Assembly (NCBI RefSeq): GCF_007676755.1 | Contig: NZ_VEBK01000013.1 | Span: forward strand, 1 to 64,000 | DNA: 64,000 nucleotides | Reading direction: 5' to 3' | Source of the DNA: Bacillus sp. FJAT-22090 | GTDB taxonomy: Bacteria; Bacillota; Bacilli; Bacillales_A; Planococcaceae | In this document: in pieces, positions 16,531 to 25,009 of the stretch | Position numbering within the stretch: the first letter of the stretch is position 1 | Layout: the number at the start of each line of letters is the position of its first letter | Made by a program: the position numbers and the translations under genes | Notes under the pieces: generated by a model | The model's input: only the letters and a program-made list of their open reading frames with translations | Database searches by the model: none | What the model was told of the DNA's origin: nothing

Positions 16531-16824
16531 GTGAAAATTACATCCTATGAGGTTGAAAAGATAAAAGATCCAACAGGCATTATTACAGGTGATCGCTATG
16601 AGTTTTTATTGGGGATTGAAGTGCCAGAAGATGACGAGCTATTTGATGAAGAAAACTCTTTAGACTTACGAGTAATCTTGGCGGTGGTAGAAGAGGAAGA
16701 ACGTATCGTGCAATATCATTTCTTAAATCGCAGTAACGGCAAAGTGTTAGACTTTGGTCTAGAAGAGGAAGAAGAAGCGGAAACTCTTGCTTTTTGTAAG
16801 GAACATTATAACGAAGCAATATAA
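16531..16824 (+). CDS. Acidic conserved hypothetical protein (DUF6509-like)
   Basis: 97-residue, highly acidic cytosolic protein with a long glutamate run near the C-terminus (GLEEEEEAETLAF). The pattern ITSYEVEKIKDPTGIITGDRYEF near the start resembles small Bacillales proteins grouped as DUF6509; this naming is from memory and tentative. I chose GTG at 16531, 7 bases after GGAGGT; the GTG at 16522 overlaps that site. Function unknown. Confidence 0.65.
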   Translation: MKITSYEVEKIKDPTGIITGDRYEFLLGIEVPEDDELFDEENSLDLRVILAVVEEEERIVQYHFLNRSNGKVLDFGLEEEEEAETLAFCKEHYNEAI

Positions 16825-16853
16825 ACCGAGAAGGGCATCTTCCTCGGTTTTTC
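16824..16853 (+). terminator. Intrinsic terminator
   Basis: AACCGAG (16824-16830) pairs with CTCGGTT (16843-16849), extended by three more pairs across one bulge. The T-rich tail starts directly after the stem. Confidence 0.75.
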
Positions 16854-16935
16854 TTTTATAAAGAAAGTTTTCTTCTTCAGTCAATTGGGGTAAACTGTAA
16901 TGTACTATCGAACTTATATAAAGGTGGTCACTTTA

Positions 16936-18477
16936 ATGGAAATAGCAAAATTAATGGAGCATTTAGACATAAAAGAAACCAAAAATGTAAAACAAATAGA
17001 TATAACGGGACTTGCCTATAATTCACGTAAAGTAGAAAGCGGACAAGTATTTGTTTGTATAAAAGGGTTCAAAGCAGATGGACACCAATTTGCTGGACAA
17101 GCAGTGGAAAATGGTGCAGTAGCATTAGTTGTAGAGGATTTTATAAAAGGCTTGGAAATTCCTCAATATAAAGTAGAAAACGGCCGCGTAGCACTTGCAA
17201 CACTAGCAGATGCCTTTTACGATCACCCTACTCGAAAATTAAAAACAATTGGGATTACTGCAACAAATGGGAAGACGTCTACCTCCTTTATGACGAATGC
17301 TATTTTAGAAAACCATGAATTGAAAACAGGACTAATGGGAACGGTCGTCGTGAAGATTGGTGATTATGCGGAACCTTCTGAACTGACAACTCCAGAGTCT
17401 TTAGATTTACAACGTTTCTATGCGCAAATGGTAGAGGAAAATGTAACGCACGCAACGATGGAAGTTTCTTCTTCTGCACTTGAGTTAAATCGAGTAGGCT
17501 GCGTTGATTTTGACATTGTCACATTAAATAATATTAGTCGAGAACATATCGATTTGCATTCATCGTTTGAAAATTACTTTGAACATAAATCCAGTCTTAT
17601 CCGCAACGCAGGAGCAGATAAGGTTGCTATTTTAAACTTGGATGATACGTATTCTGCTTCGCTAATAAACAAAACAAAAGCAAAAGTTATTACAATTGGT
17701 GTAGAGCAGCAATCAGCGGATGTTATTTGTAGAGACTTAGATTTATCAACAGGTCGTGCAAAATTTATCGTAGAAATTACAAAAGATATAGTTACTACAG
17801 GTATAGTAATTCCGAAGCAACATTTCCAAATTGAGCTTTCTACACCGGGTTTCCATTCCGTGTATAACTCGATGGTTAGTATCGTCATTGGATTATTGTG
17901 TGAGGTACCGATCTCCACCATTCAAAAAAGCTTATATGAGTTTGTTGGAGTAGAGCGTCGTTTCGAAATCATCTTCGAAGATGACTTTAAAATTATCGAT
18001 GATCATTTCGCAAATAGCGGAAACATTGATATTACGTTAGGTACGTTAGAAAAGATGGATTTTCAACGTATATGCCTTGTGTATGCAATACGAGGGGATC
18101 GAGGAGTTACGGTGAATAAAGAAAATGCAGAAACAATTGCAAAATGGGCGCCAAGACTAGGGATTCACGAAGTCATTGCTACATTAAGCCGCTCTCATGT
18201 AACGCAAAAAGATGTCGTTTCAGACGAAGAGCTTGCTGTATTTAAAGAAGTAATGGACACAGCAGGAATCGATGTTCGTTTATACGAGGAGTTGCCCGAT
18301 GCAATTGAGCATAGTCTGAATGATGTGGCAGAGGGAGATCTCGTTCTGCTCGGTGGTTGCCAAGGAATGGACTATGGGGCAAAATTAGCGCTGGAACAAC
18401 TTGAAACGATCCGCCCAAATGTAGATAAAAAGAAACTATTCCAACCACTTGAAAAGCGAGTAGCTGGAAACTCTTAA
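16936..18477 (+). CDS. MurE-like Mur ligase paralogue
   Basis: 513-residue Mur ligase with the three-domain MurE layout: an N-terminal UDP-binding-like domain (GLAYNSRKVESGQVFVCI near 25-42), a central ATPase with P-loop TATNGKTS at about 108-115, and a C-terminal ligase domain. It departs from housekeeping MurE. The usual DYAHTPDSL segment is replaced by DDHFANSGNIDITL, and the DNPR-type motif that selects the third amino acid is absent, with IRGDRGVTVN in the corresponding region. It lies outside any dcw cluster. ATG at 16936 follows AAAGGTGG; 12 further in-frame codons upstream lack a site. It may act on murein peptides or another amino-acid acceptor. Confidence 0.78.
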   Translation: MEIAKLMEHLDIKETKNVKQIDITGLAYNSRKVESGQVFVCIKGFKADGHQFAGQAVENGAVALVVEDFIKGLEIPQYKVENGRVALATLADAFYDHPTRKLKTIGITATNGKTSTSFMTNAILENHELKTGLMGTVVVKIGDYAEPSELTTPESLDLQRFYAQMVEENVTHATMEVSSSALELNRVGCVDFDIVTLNNISREHIDLHSSFENYFEHKSSLIRNAGADKVAILNLDDTYSASLINKTKAKVITIGVEQQSADVICRDLDLSTGRAKFIVEITKDIVTTGIVIPKQHFQIELSTPGFHSVYNSMVSIVIGLLCEVPISTIQKSLYEFVGVERRFEIIFEDDFKIIDDHFANSGNIDITLGTLEKMDFQRICLVYAIRGDRGVTVNKENAETIAKWAPRLGIHEVIATLSRSHVTQKDVVSDEELAVFKEVMDTAGIDVRLYEELPDAIEHSLNDVAEGDLVLLGGCQGMDYGAKLALEQLETIRPNVDKKKLFQPLEKRVAGNS

Positions 18478-18487
18478 ATACAGAATC

Positions 18488-18520
18488 AAAGGACCGACAA
18501 AATACTTTGTCGGTCCTTTT
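18488..18520 (+). terminator. Intrinsic terminator after the Mur ligase gene
   Basis: Perfect 14-bp stem (18488-18501 with 18506-18519) with an ATAC loop and a T-rich end. Confidence 0.88.
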
Positions 18521-18540
18521 GTGTCAAGATAATATGAAAT

Positions 18541-18870
18541 TTAAATATTATTTTCGTTTTCTACCATATGCTTTAGAATAGAAAGTTTGTTATTCCAAAA
18601 TTGTTCATAATAAGATAGCCACTCTTTTAACTCTTTTAACGACTCAGGTTGCAAGCGGTATCTTTTTTCTCTCCCAACCTTTTGTCCCAACACTAATTCG
18701 GCTTCAGAAAGAATATGAAGATGTTTGGCAATCGCTGTACGACTCATTGAAAAATGAGATGTAATTTCGGAAATAGGTAATTCTTTATCGGCTAGTAGCT
18801 TTAATACCTCTCTACGGGTTGGATCAGCTATTGCTTGAAACACATCGTGTTTATGTGCAGAAGAAGACAA
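18541..18870 (-). CDS. ArsR family transcriptional regulator
   Basis: 109-residue winged-helix repressor of the ArsR/SmtB family, in the subgroup that pairs with SRPBCC (AHSA1) proteins. The conserved start FQAIADPTRREVLKLL (about 11-26) and recognition helix MSRTAIAKHLHIL (about 43-55) are clear. Metal-binding ELCVCDL-type cysteines are absent, so it is not a metal sensor of the classic kind. Start is TTG at 18870, immediately after the upstream stop, with GAAGG 4 to 5 bases before. It is the second gene of the operon and probably represses its own promoter through the twin palindromes at 19321-19366. Confidence 0.85.
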   Translation of the reverse strand: MSSSAHKHDVFQAIADPTRREVLKLLADKELPISEITSHFSMSRTAIAKHLHILSEAELVLGQKVGREKRYRLQPESLKELKEWLSYYEQFWNNKLSILKHMVENENNI

Positions 18871-19293
18871 TTAGCCTTCAACAACCTTTCGAAGACGCTT
18901 CTGAACAATACCTTCCCAACCTTGAGACATTGTTTCACGAATAACAGCGCTTTTTTGATTTGCTTTTGCAATAAGTGCATCGGGTTGTTTCCAGCCACCA
19001 TGGATAAGTGTAAATTCTGTTTTGTCGTCTAATTCTTTTAAGATAAATGAAACGAACCAACCCTCTGTATCCCATGTAAAAGAAAGCTGATTTGGAGGGT
19101 TTATTTCAGTCACTTTGCAAGGGGATGGACCAAAAGGTGACTGCACGTGAAACTCATGTCCTAACTCTAGTTGAAAGTCATTAGGCATAAACCACGATGC
19201 GATTCCATCAGAAGTTGAAACAAAATCCCATACTTTTTGAATGGGTGCATTTAATATTACTGTTTGAGTGATTTCTGGTAATGTATTTTCCAT
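18871..19293 (-). CDS. SRPBCC/AHSA1 domain protein
   Basis: 140-residue START-like (SRPBCC) protein of the AHSA1 type, a helix-grip fold with a hydrophobic ligand cavity. Family members bind lipids or other small hydrophobic molecules. Visible features are [24 protein letters not shown] near the start, [12 protein letters not shown] mid-domain and a C-terminal helix with [14 protein letters not shown] chose ATG at 19293, after AGTAGGA; the ATG 21 bases upstream has no site. It is directly followed, with no gap, by its ArsR partner gene. Confidence 0.82.
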   Translation of the reverse strand: MENTLPEITQTVILNAPIQKVWDFVSTSDGIASWFMPNDFQLELGHEFHVQSPFGPSPCKVTEINPPNQLSFTWDTEGWFVSFILKELDDKTEFTLIHGGWKQPDALIAKANQKSAVIRETMSQGWEGIVQKRLRKVVEG

Positions 19294-19320
19294 ATATTTT
19301 CCTACTTTCTTCATTAAATA

Positions 19321-19374
19321 AAACCATTTGGTTTCGCTTTAATGATTATATAAAACCATTTGGTTTCACATCAA
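19321..19374 (-). promoter_or_regulatory. Promoter with twin palindromic operators (ArsR-SRPBCC operon)
   Basis: AAACCATTTGGTTT occurs twice, at 19321-19334 and 19353-19366, exactly 32 bases (three helical turns) apart. On the minus strand TTGATG (19369-19374) and TATAAT (19345-19350) are 18 bases apart. One palindrome lies in the spacer and the other just after the -10, a typical repressor layout. Confidence 0.75.
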
Positions 19375-19391
19375 GTAAGTCAGTACCTTTT

Positions 19392-20096
19392 CTACCGTTT
19401 TGGTGAGTAACTTAATGTCGCAAATAACTCTTTTTTCTCACTTTCTGTGAGTTCTCTCCATTCTCCAATAGGAAGACCTTCAATTGCAATATTCATAATT
19501 CTAATACGTTGTAATCGTTTAACAGTAAAACCAAGTGCAGAGCACATTCTTCGGATTTGCCTGTTTAGACCCTGTGTTAGCGTAATATTAAACATGTTCG
19601 GACTTAATTTTCTTACTTTACAAGGAAGTGTTTTCGTACCTAGTATGTTGACGCCTGCAGCCATCTTCTCTAAAAAAGTATCTGTAATTTTCTCGTTGAC
19701 GGTCACGACATACTCTTTTTCATGCCCTTTTTCTGCACGAAGAATTTCATTTACAATATCACCATCATTTGTTAGTAAAATTAAACCGTCTGAGTCTTTA
19801 TCTAAACGACCGATATGGAAAATACGAAGAGGATGATTGACGTAATCGACAATATTTCCTTTTATATGACGCTCTGTTGTACTTGTGATGCCGACGGGCT
19901 TATTTAAGACGAGGTATACTAATGGCTGTTCGACGACGATTGGTTTTCCATCTACCTGTACATCGTCCCCGGCTTCCACTTGGCTTCCGAGCTCAGCCAG
20001 CTTGCCATTTATCATTACTCGACCATCCGTAATCCATTTATCGGCTCCACGTCTTGAGACAATTCCAGCTTCGCTCAAAAATTTGTTAATACGCAT
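19392..20096 (-). CDS. rluF: 23S rRNA pseudouridine synthase, RluF/RsuA family
   Basis: 234-residue enzyme with an N-terminal S4 RNA-binding domain (MRINKFLSEAGIVSRRGAD at 1-19) and a catalytic domain with the RsuA/RluF signature GRLDKDSDGLILLTNDG near residues 100-116, where the Asp in GRLDKD is the nucleophile. The closest known type is RluF, which modifies U2604 of 23S rRNA; RluB, RluE and RsuA are alternatives. KLPCKVRKLSPNMFNITLTQG and NRQIRRMC are also family motifs. ATG at 20096 follows AGGTGG by 5 bases; a GTG three codons upstream is inside that site. Confidence 0.82.
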   Translation of the reverse strand: MRINKFLSEAGIVSRRGADKWITDGRVMINGKLAELGSQVEAGDDVQVDGKPIVVEQPLVYLVLNKPVGITSTTERHIKGNIVDYVNHPLRIFHIGRLDKDSDGLILLTNDGDIVNEILRAEKGHEKEYVVTVNEKITDTFLEKMAAGVNILGTKTLPCKVRKLSPNMFNITLTQGLNRQIRRMCSALGFTVKRLQRIRIMNIAIEGLPIGEWRELTESEKKELFATLSYSPKR

Positions 20097-20195
20097 AATG
20101 ACCACCTACTTTTCTTGTTAAGGTTAAAATAAGTATATCAAAGAGTGAAACTATTTCAGAGCAATCAACGTAAAAAAGTAAAGGAGTGAGCGGAA

Positions 20196-21158
20196 ATGAT
20201 GATTAATGAAAAATTGGAACAAACATTTAATATGTTAAAAAAATATTTGGGATGGTCAGTAGATAAAAGAGTAACTTTAGCACTTGCGGGGTATTATATA
20301 ACTTTAGAGAAAGAATTTAACGAAAAAAGGTTTCATGAGATTGCCACTCATATTAAAAAAAGAGCCGGAATTTTTTCACCACTGCGTTCACATTTGCATC
20401 CGCTATTCGTGGCAACTTTAGATGTTAGTGATTTAGAGCCACAGCAGGCAGTGGATTTGCTTATTGAAAAAGCGGAGGCATTAAAGACAGCCTCTTTTAA
20501 AATGAATAGCTACACGTATTTAGCAGCACTCATGATGTCAGAGGACAAAGAAAAGTGGCCACATGAGATGGAACGTGCTAAGCAACTGATGGCAGATATG
20601 AAAAAGCACCATCGTTTTTTAACCTCTACTGACGACTATCCTTATGCAATGTTTCTAGGAAAGCTAGAAGGGGATACAGCTGTTCGGGCAGAAACAATGA
20701 ATCGATACTATGTAGATTTAAAGAAGCATAAGTTTTACGGTGGAAATGAATTACAATGGATGTCACAAGTTTTAACATATACTAACCCAGAATACGAAGA
20801 GGACCTGGTGCCTAGAGCAGTAATCATTCGAGACGGTTTAAAAACAGTCAAAATCAAAACATCGGTGCCTCAATATCCAATCATTGGTTTCATGGCTGCG
20901 TTAAAATTGAACGAGGACCAACTAAACGAAGTAGTTACTACTTATGAAACAATAGCAAATATGAAATTGTTTTCATGGTATAAGGATTCAGCATTACCTA
21001 TTGCGTTTGGATTAGCACTTATATCTTCCAAAGACATTTATGCAACAGCAGCAATTTCAATGGCAACTTCCCTAGAACTCATCTTACAAGCCCAACAAGC
21101 TATGATGATTTCAACAATTGCTGCAACGAGCGTAGCTGCATCTTCTAGTTCAAATTGA
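20196..21158 (+). CDS. DUF4003 family protein
   Basis: 320-residue soluble, mostly helical protein matching the DUF4003 family of Firmicutes, of unknown function. Recognisable segments are RAGIFSPLRSHLHPLFVATLD near residues 51-70 and STDDYPYAMFLGKLEGD near 143-160, and the protein ends in an Ala/Ser-rich tail (TSVAASSSSN). No catalytic motif is evident. The start is ATG at 20196, with a methionine next to it, after GGAGTGAGCGG. It lies alone between a minus-strand gene and an unrelated thioesterase gene. Confidence 0.75.
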   Translation: MMINEKLEQTFNMLKKYLGWSVDKRVTLALAGYYITLEKEFNEKRFHEIATHIKKRAGIFSPLRSHLHPLFVATLDVSDLEPQQAVDLLIEKAEALKTASFKMNSYTYLAALMMSEDKEKWPHEMERAKQLMADMKKHHRFLTSTDDYPYAMFLGKLEGDTAVRAETMNRYYVDLKKHKFYGGNELQWMSQVLTYTNPEYEEDLVPRAVIIRDGLKTVKIKTSVPQYPIIGFMAALKLNEDQLNEVVTTYETIANMKLFSWYKDSALPIAFGLALISSKDIYATAAISMATSLELILQAQQAMMISTIAATSVAASSSSN

Positions 21159-21263
21159 TCTTCATGTTATACTAAAAAAGCAAAGTATTAGTTAACAGTA
21201 TGAGATATATTGAAATTTATACATGCAAAAAATTGAACTATTCACATAAAGGAGTAATAAACA

Positions 21264-21737
21264 ATGAAGACAAACCCTATGAGCCAATCAAGAACAATCC
21301 AGTCCCATTTAGTTCTTCCACCAGATACAAATCACCATGAGACTATTTTTGGTGGCAAAGTACTCGCTTATATCGATGAAATTGCAGCTATTACCGCAAT
21401 GAAACATGCAAAAGGTGCTGTAGTTACAGCATCTATAGACTCAGTGGACTTTGTTTCTTCTGCAAAAGTAGGAGACGTCATTGAATTGGATGCCATTGTA
21501 TCATCAACAGGTCGAACTTCCATGGAAGTATATGTACGAGTAACATCGATGAACCTATTAACTGGAGAAGAAAAGCTGACTACCGAATCTTTTGTGACAA
21601 TGGTTGCTGTAGATGAGCATAATAAACCAATTCCCGTGCGAGGTATTCATCCAGAAACGAAAGATGAAATTCGTTTATTTGAAACGGGGCCAGCAAGACG
21701 TATACATCGTAAACAACGTATGGAGATGAGATACTAA
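21264..21737 (+). CDS. Acyl-CoA thioesterase, hotdog fold (YkhA-like)
   Basis: 157-residue hotdog-fold acyl-CoA hydrolase like B. subtilis YkhA. Family members hydrolyse short- to long-chain acyl-CoA to the free acid and CoA. The active-site region NHHETIFGGKVLAYIDEIAA at about residues 23-42 includes the conserved Asn, Gly and Asp of this family, followed by VVTASIDSVDFVSSAKVGD. The C-terminal tail is basic (RRIHRKQRMEMRY). It is preceded by AAAGGAG and followed after 17 bases by a small membrane protein gene that may be co-transcribed. Confidence 0.85.
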   Translation: MKTNPMSQSRTIQSHLVLPPDTNHHETIFGGKVLAYIDEIAAITAMKHAKGAVVTASIDSVDFVSSAKVGDVIELDAIVSSTGRTSMEVYVRVTSMNLLTGEEKLTTESFVTMVAVDEHNKPIPVRGIHPETKDEIRLFETGPARRIHRKQRMEMRY

Positions 21738-21754
21738 AAGTAGGATGTGATTGG

Positions 21755-22132
21755 ATGCTAAAGCAAATCGATGAATTTTACAAGTATATAATGATTGTAT
21801 TGCTCGTCATCTATTTGATTAATGCTGTCTATTTAAAAGAATTAACGATTACTTTTACTGTCATAGGTCTAGTTATAATCCTAGAGTTCATTAGGCATCG
21901 TCATCTTATGAAGAAGCTCACTTTTCCGCAACTTTCTATTATCGGAGTCGTATTGTTAGCAGGAGTTGCCGGAACCATTTACTTACTCGTTTTATTCCGT
22001 ATTTTTTTAGAGCCTTTTAGTTTACCATCAACTGTAGAGACTATGTTGTTAATCCTGTTTATGTTTATTTGTCTCTATATATTAGGATACTTTTTGAAAA
22101 GAATATTTGGAAGAGCAATCGAGCACTCTTAA
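21755..22132 (+). CDS. Small three-TM membrane protein, unknown
   Basis: 125-residue hydrophobic protein with about four helices (roughly 11-26, 32-46, 60-85 and 95-115), separated by short basic loops (IRHRHLMKKL; LKRIFGRA). No known family is recognised. It starts 17 bases after the thioesterase gene with a GGATGTGAT site and ends at a strong terminator, so it is likely the second gene of a two-gene operon. Confidence 0.6.
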   Translation: MLKQIDEFYKYIMIVLLVIYLINAVYLKELTITFTVIGLVIILEFIRHRHLMKKLTFPQLSIIGVVLLAGVAGTIYLLVLFRIFLEPFSLPSTVETMLLILFMFICLYILGYFLKRIFGRAIEHS

Positions 22133-22176
22133 AAAGCCTTTAGAAGCTAATCAAATAGCTTCTAAAGGCTTTTTTT
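22131..22176 (+). terminator. Strong intrinsic terminator
   Basis: Perfect 19-bp stem (22131-22149 with 22156-22174), 6-base loop, run of seven T. The stem begins at the last base of the preceding stop codon. Confidence 0.92.
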
Positions 22177-22795
22177 AAGAAAAGCATCTTTATTCGCAAC
22201 TTGGTTAATCAAGGTTACTTATACCACTCAATTTATTGCTCAACTGTTGGTTTTTATCCACTATTTGGAGTTATTGTTTAATTTTACCCAATATCAACCA
22301 CGTTCGTTAATATTTCCTCAATAACTATTGCTAATTAGTCTAATTAGTTTTATGCCTCCTCAATCGTATCCTGATTCAATCTTTTATATCTCATTGTGAT
22401 GTAAGGAGCACCTATTACTACAATCAATATTGTGAGTAGTGCTTGGTAATCCCCGTTGTATTAGGTGGAATTATAGTGAATAGTAATTGTTTCCTAATAG
22501 AGAAGGAGGGGTGAGACCGAAATTGTATCTTCGGTCGCTTCTTCTAAGGGTAGGAAAGTGTCGCTTCTCTTCTTCCAAAAAACAGTACTAGACCAGTACC
22601 TAAAGTTTGAGAAAGGTAACGGATAGATAAATGCCATATGATTACCGAGAAAAGAGCTGTTGATCGTGACGTCAGTCATGATCAGTAGCTTTAAAAAATC
22701 GGTTATCATATAGCATCAGTCTCTCCAAAACACTTCGAAAAGAATAGATACAGGTTTTGTCTTTAAAGGGCACTTGCACTTTTCTTAATAATAAA
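22177..22795. other. Gene-poor stretch upstream of the eut regulators
   Basis: No convincing intact gene is present. It holds a transporter-like remnant on the minus strand (22350-22460, listed separately) and a 7-bp hairpin with GACCGAA and TTCGGTC arms at 22515-22536 that has no T tail. I looked for a cobalamin riboswitch, expected at some eut loci, and saw no B12-box-like sequence. Confidence 0.5.
22350..22460 (-). pseudogene. Remnant of a membrane protein C-terminus
   Basis: On the minus strand 36 codons stay open to a stop at 22350-22352. They encode a hydrophobic helix (ALLTILIVVIGAP) followed by a charged tail (MRYKRLNQDTIEEA), as at the C-terminus of a secondary transporter. The frame is closed upstream by a stop at 22461-22463, and there is no start codon or binding site. 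It looks like the last trace of a deleted permease gene. Confidence 0.4.
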
Positions 22796-22824
22796 TTGAC
22801 CATTTGAGTAGTTATTCGTATAAT
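22796..22824 (+). promoter_or_regulatory. Sigma-A promoter of the eut regulatory genes
   Basis: TTGACC (22796-22801) and TATAAT (22819-22824) with a 17-base spacer, 42 bases before the GTG start of the sensor kinase gene. Confidence 0.8.
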
Positions 22825-22866
22825 GAATTCAAATAATTCCAATAAAAAAGAGATGAGAATCATACA

Positions 22867-24324
22867 GTGAGTGAATCTACTTTAGAACAGCTATGTAAGC
22901 TATACACGGATTTAAATACAGGCGATATTGAGACATTGAAGAATATAGCCTCTACTCTTCAACTATATGCAGATTTAAACAACGCCTATATGTTTATCGA
23001 TTGTAAAATGAAAGATAATGAGCAAGCAATTGTTGTGGCAGAGGCATTCCCGAGATCGTCCGAAGCAGTATACGAAAACTCCGTAGTAGGTAAGATTGTT
23101 TTTGAGTCGTTTGAACCAGGAGTCTTCTATAGTCACCGAACTGGTAAAAAATCTCTTACTAGACAAGCCGTGACTCAAGAAGGAAAAACAGTTGAACAAA
23201 GTGTGATTCCTATTAAAAATGAGACCCATCAAGTTATTGGTGTACTTATATCAGAAGTGGAAGTATTTAAACATGTATCGTTAAAAGGTGATTATGAAAG
23301 TGTCTCATTTGGACAGGAAGAGCTGGATGCAATTTTCGGGAATAGTTCAAGTGAAATGCCGATGATTTCAGACCTCCTTATGGAAATTTTCTTATTGACA
23401 GATAAAGAGAATCACCTCATCTATGCAAATCCTGCTGGCGTAAAATTTATTAAGGAAATGAGTCCAGTAGATGATATAAGAAAAAAAGATATATTGAGTT
23501 TGCTCCCTTTTTTAACACCGATTTATGAATTTAAAGAGGATGTATTCGTTTTTGACTTGACGGTGGATAGAAAAAACTTAATCATAAAAAAGATTCGAAT
23601 GAGGGGCAAGGAACAGCTAAAAGGAACCATTCTCATTATTCAAGATGTAACTGAGCTACGCACAAAAGAAAAAGAACTGATGATGAAATCCGTTGTTATA
23701 CAAGAGATTCATCACCGAGTAAAAAATAATTTGCAGACTGTTGCGAGTTTATTAAGACTTCAAATGCGAAAAGGATTTCCAGAAGAAAGTAAGGTCTATT
23801 TTGAAGATACTTTAAATAGAATATATAGTATTTCTTCTGTTTATGAACTAATTTTAGCTAATACAGATACAGACGATGAGGATGTAAATATTATTGAATT
23901 GACAAGAAAGATATCCTCTACAATGGTATTAAATGAAATTCATAAAAAAGTTAACTTGATTATTCAATCAAATGGCAATAAAATATTAACTACATCAAGG
24001 AAAGCGGTTTCAATCGCGCTTATCATAAATGAACTCGTACAAAATTCATTAAAGCATGCTTTTCCAGAGGAAGTTAATGGGGAGATAGAAGTGAGTTTTT
24101 ATTCCAATAAAGACTTTTTAGAACTTCATATTTTCGACAACGGGGTCGGAATAACACAACCAAAACCTTCTTTAGGATTAGAAATCGTGCATAATTTAGT
24201 GATGAATGATTTAAATGGGGAATTTAGATATTTACCTGTAGAGCAAGGGACACATGCTGTTATAACGTTCCCCATCAGTTCGGAGGTTGTTATCTTTTAT
24301 GAAAAAGAAAATACTGATAGCTGA
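22867..24324 (+). CDS. eutW: Ethanolamine-sensing histidine kinase EutW
   Basis: 485-residue soluble sensor kinase. An N-terminal histidine-kinase-associated sensor domain (about 1-140) is followed by a PAS-like domain (about 165-260). A HisKA_2-type dimerisation domain comes next, with phospho-acceptor His in EIHHRVKNNLQTVASLLRLQ (about 278-297). The HATPase domain has NELVQNSLKHAF (N box) and DNGVG (G1). This is the EutW layout of Firmicutes; it phosphorylates EutV in response to ethanolamine. There are no membrane segments, so sensing is cytosolic. The start is GTG with a weak site and no better alternative. The 3' end overlaps eutV by 26 bases. Confidence 0.88.
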   Translation: MSESTLEQLCKLYTDLNTGDIETLKNIASTLQLYADLNNAYMFIDCKMKDNEQAIVVAEAFPRSSEAVYENSVVGKIVFESFEPGVFYSHRTGKKSLTRQAVTQEGKTVEQSVIPIKNETHQVIGVLISEVEVFKHVSLKGDYESVSFGQEELDAIFGNSSSEMPMISDLLMEIFLLTDKENHLIYANPAGVKFIKEMSPVDDIRKKDILSLLPFLTPIYEFKEDVFVFDLTVDRKNLIIKKIRMRGKEQLKGTILIIQDVTELRTKEKELMMKSVVIQEIHHRVKNNLQTVASLLRLQMRKGFPEESKVYFEDTLNRIYSISSVYELILANTDTDDEDVNIIELTRKISSTMVLNEIHKKVNLIIQSNGNKILTTSRKAVSIALIINELVQNSLKHAFPEEVNGEIEVSFYSNKDFLELHIFDNGVGITQPKPSLGLEIVHNLVMNDLNGEFRYLPVEQGTHAVITFPISSEVVIFYEKENTDS

Positions 24325-24868
24325 AGATGAATCCATTATTCGTATGGATATAAAACTAATGCTCCAGGATCATGGCTATGAAGTTGTAGGGGAAGCGGGA
24401 GACGGCGACAAAGCGATCGAGCTAGCCTTTTTACATAAACCAGATCTTATATTAATGGATATTAAGATGCCAAAGATTAATGGATTGCAAGCTAGTAAAA
24501 TAATTGCCAATCAGCTAGATTTACCTATACTTATCATTACTGCTTATAGTCAAAAAGAGTTTGTAGAAAAAGCACAGCAGGACAATATTGTTGGCTATTT
24601 AGTAAAACCAATATCAGAGGCTAATCTAATCCCCGCAGTCGAAATTGCTCTTCACCAATCGGATAAAGCAAAAAGACTGAAGCAGGAAGTTTTACATGCG
24701 CAGCAAGAGATAGAAAAAAGAAAAACGATTGAACGTGCAAAAGGAATGCTAATGCAAGCGGAAGAACTAACGGAACCGGAAGCTTTTAAAAGATTAAGAG
24801 AATCTAGTATGTCTAGGCAAATGACAATGGAGTCAGTTGCGCAGGAGATTATTTTAAAATATAAGTAA
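24299..24868 (+). CDS. eutV: ANTAR-domain response regulator EutV, transcription antiterminator
   Basis: 189-residue response regulator. The receiver domain has the acidic pair in AEDES, phospho-acceptor Asp in LILMDIKMP (about residue 54), Thr in IITAYS and Lys in YLVKPIS. A coiled coil (about 125-145) leads to the ANTAR RNA-binding domain (ERAKGMLMQAEELTEPEAFKRLRE region, about 145-185). Phosphorylated EutV dimers bind hexaloop hairpins in nascent RNA and prevent terminator folding. ATG at 24299 lies 12 bases after GGAGGT within the end of eutW; an in-frame TTG at 24287 overlaps that site. Candidate target hairpins are at 24876 and 27213. Confidence 0.92.
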   Translation: MKKKILIAEDESIIRMDIKLMLQDHGYEVVGEAGDGDKAIELAFLHKPDLILMDIKMPKINGLQASKIIANQLDLPILIITAYSQKEFVEKAQQDNIVGYLVKPISEANLIPAVEIALHQSDKAKRLKQEVLHAQQEIEKRKTIERAKGMLMQAEELTEPEAFKRLRESSMSRQMTMESVAQEIILKYK

Positions 24869-24875
24869 ATAAGAC

Positions 24876-24916
24876 AAGCAAAGGCGCTTAAAGAGAAAGT
24901 TCTTTAAGCGTCTTTT
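24876..24916 (+). promoter_or_regulatory. ANTAR-type hairpin overlapping a terminator before eutH
   Basis: A 12-bp terminator stem (24883-24894 with 24901-24912) plus T run follows eutV. Its 5' arm overlaps an alternative hairpin: AAGC (24876-24879), hexaloop AAAGGC with A at position 1 and G at position 4, and GCTT (24886-24889). The two folds exclude each other. This is the known logic of EutV antitermination. The upstream companion hairpin P1 is not evident. Confidence 0.75.
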
Positions 24917-25009
24917 TGTATTTCTTTAGAGGGGGTGTTAGCTATTCAAATAGCTTGTAAGAAAGGTATACAGTGAAAGTTCACATAATTATTCAAAGGG
25001 GGAAAACAA

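Noticed and set aside
22177..22866. Cobalamin riboswitch expected at some eut loci
   Set aside because: No B12-box-like sequence or compatible stem arrangement was found by eye in this stretch.
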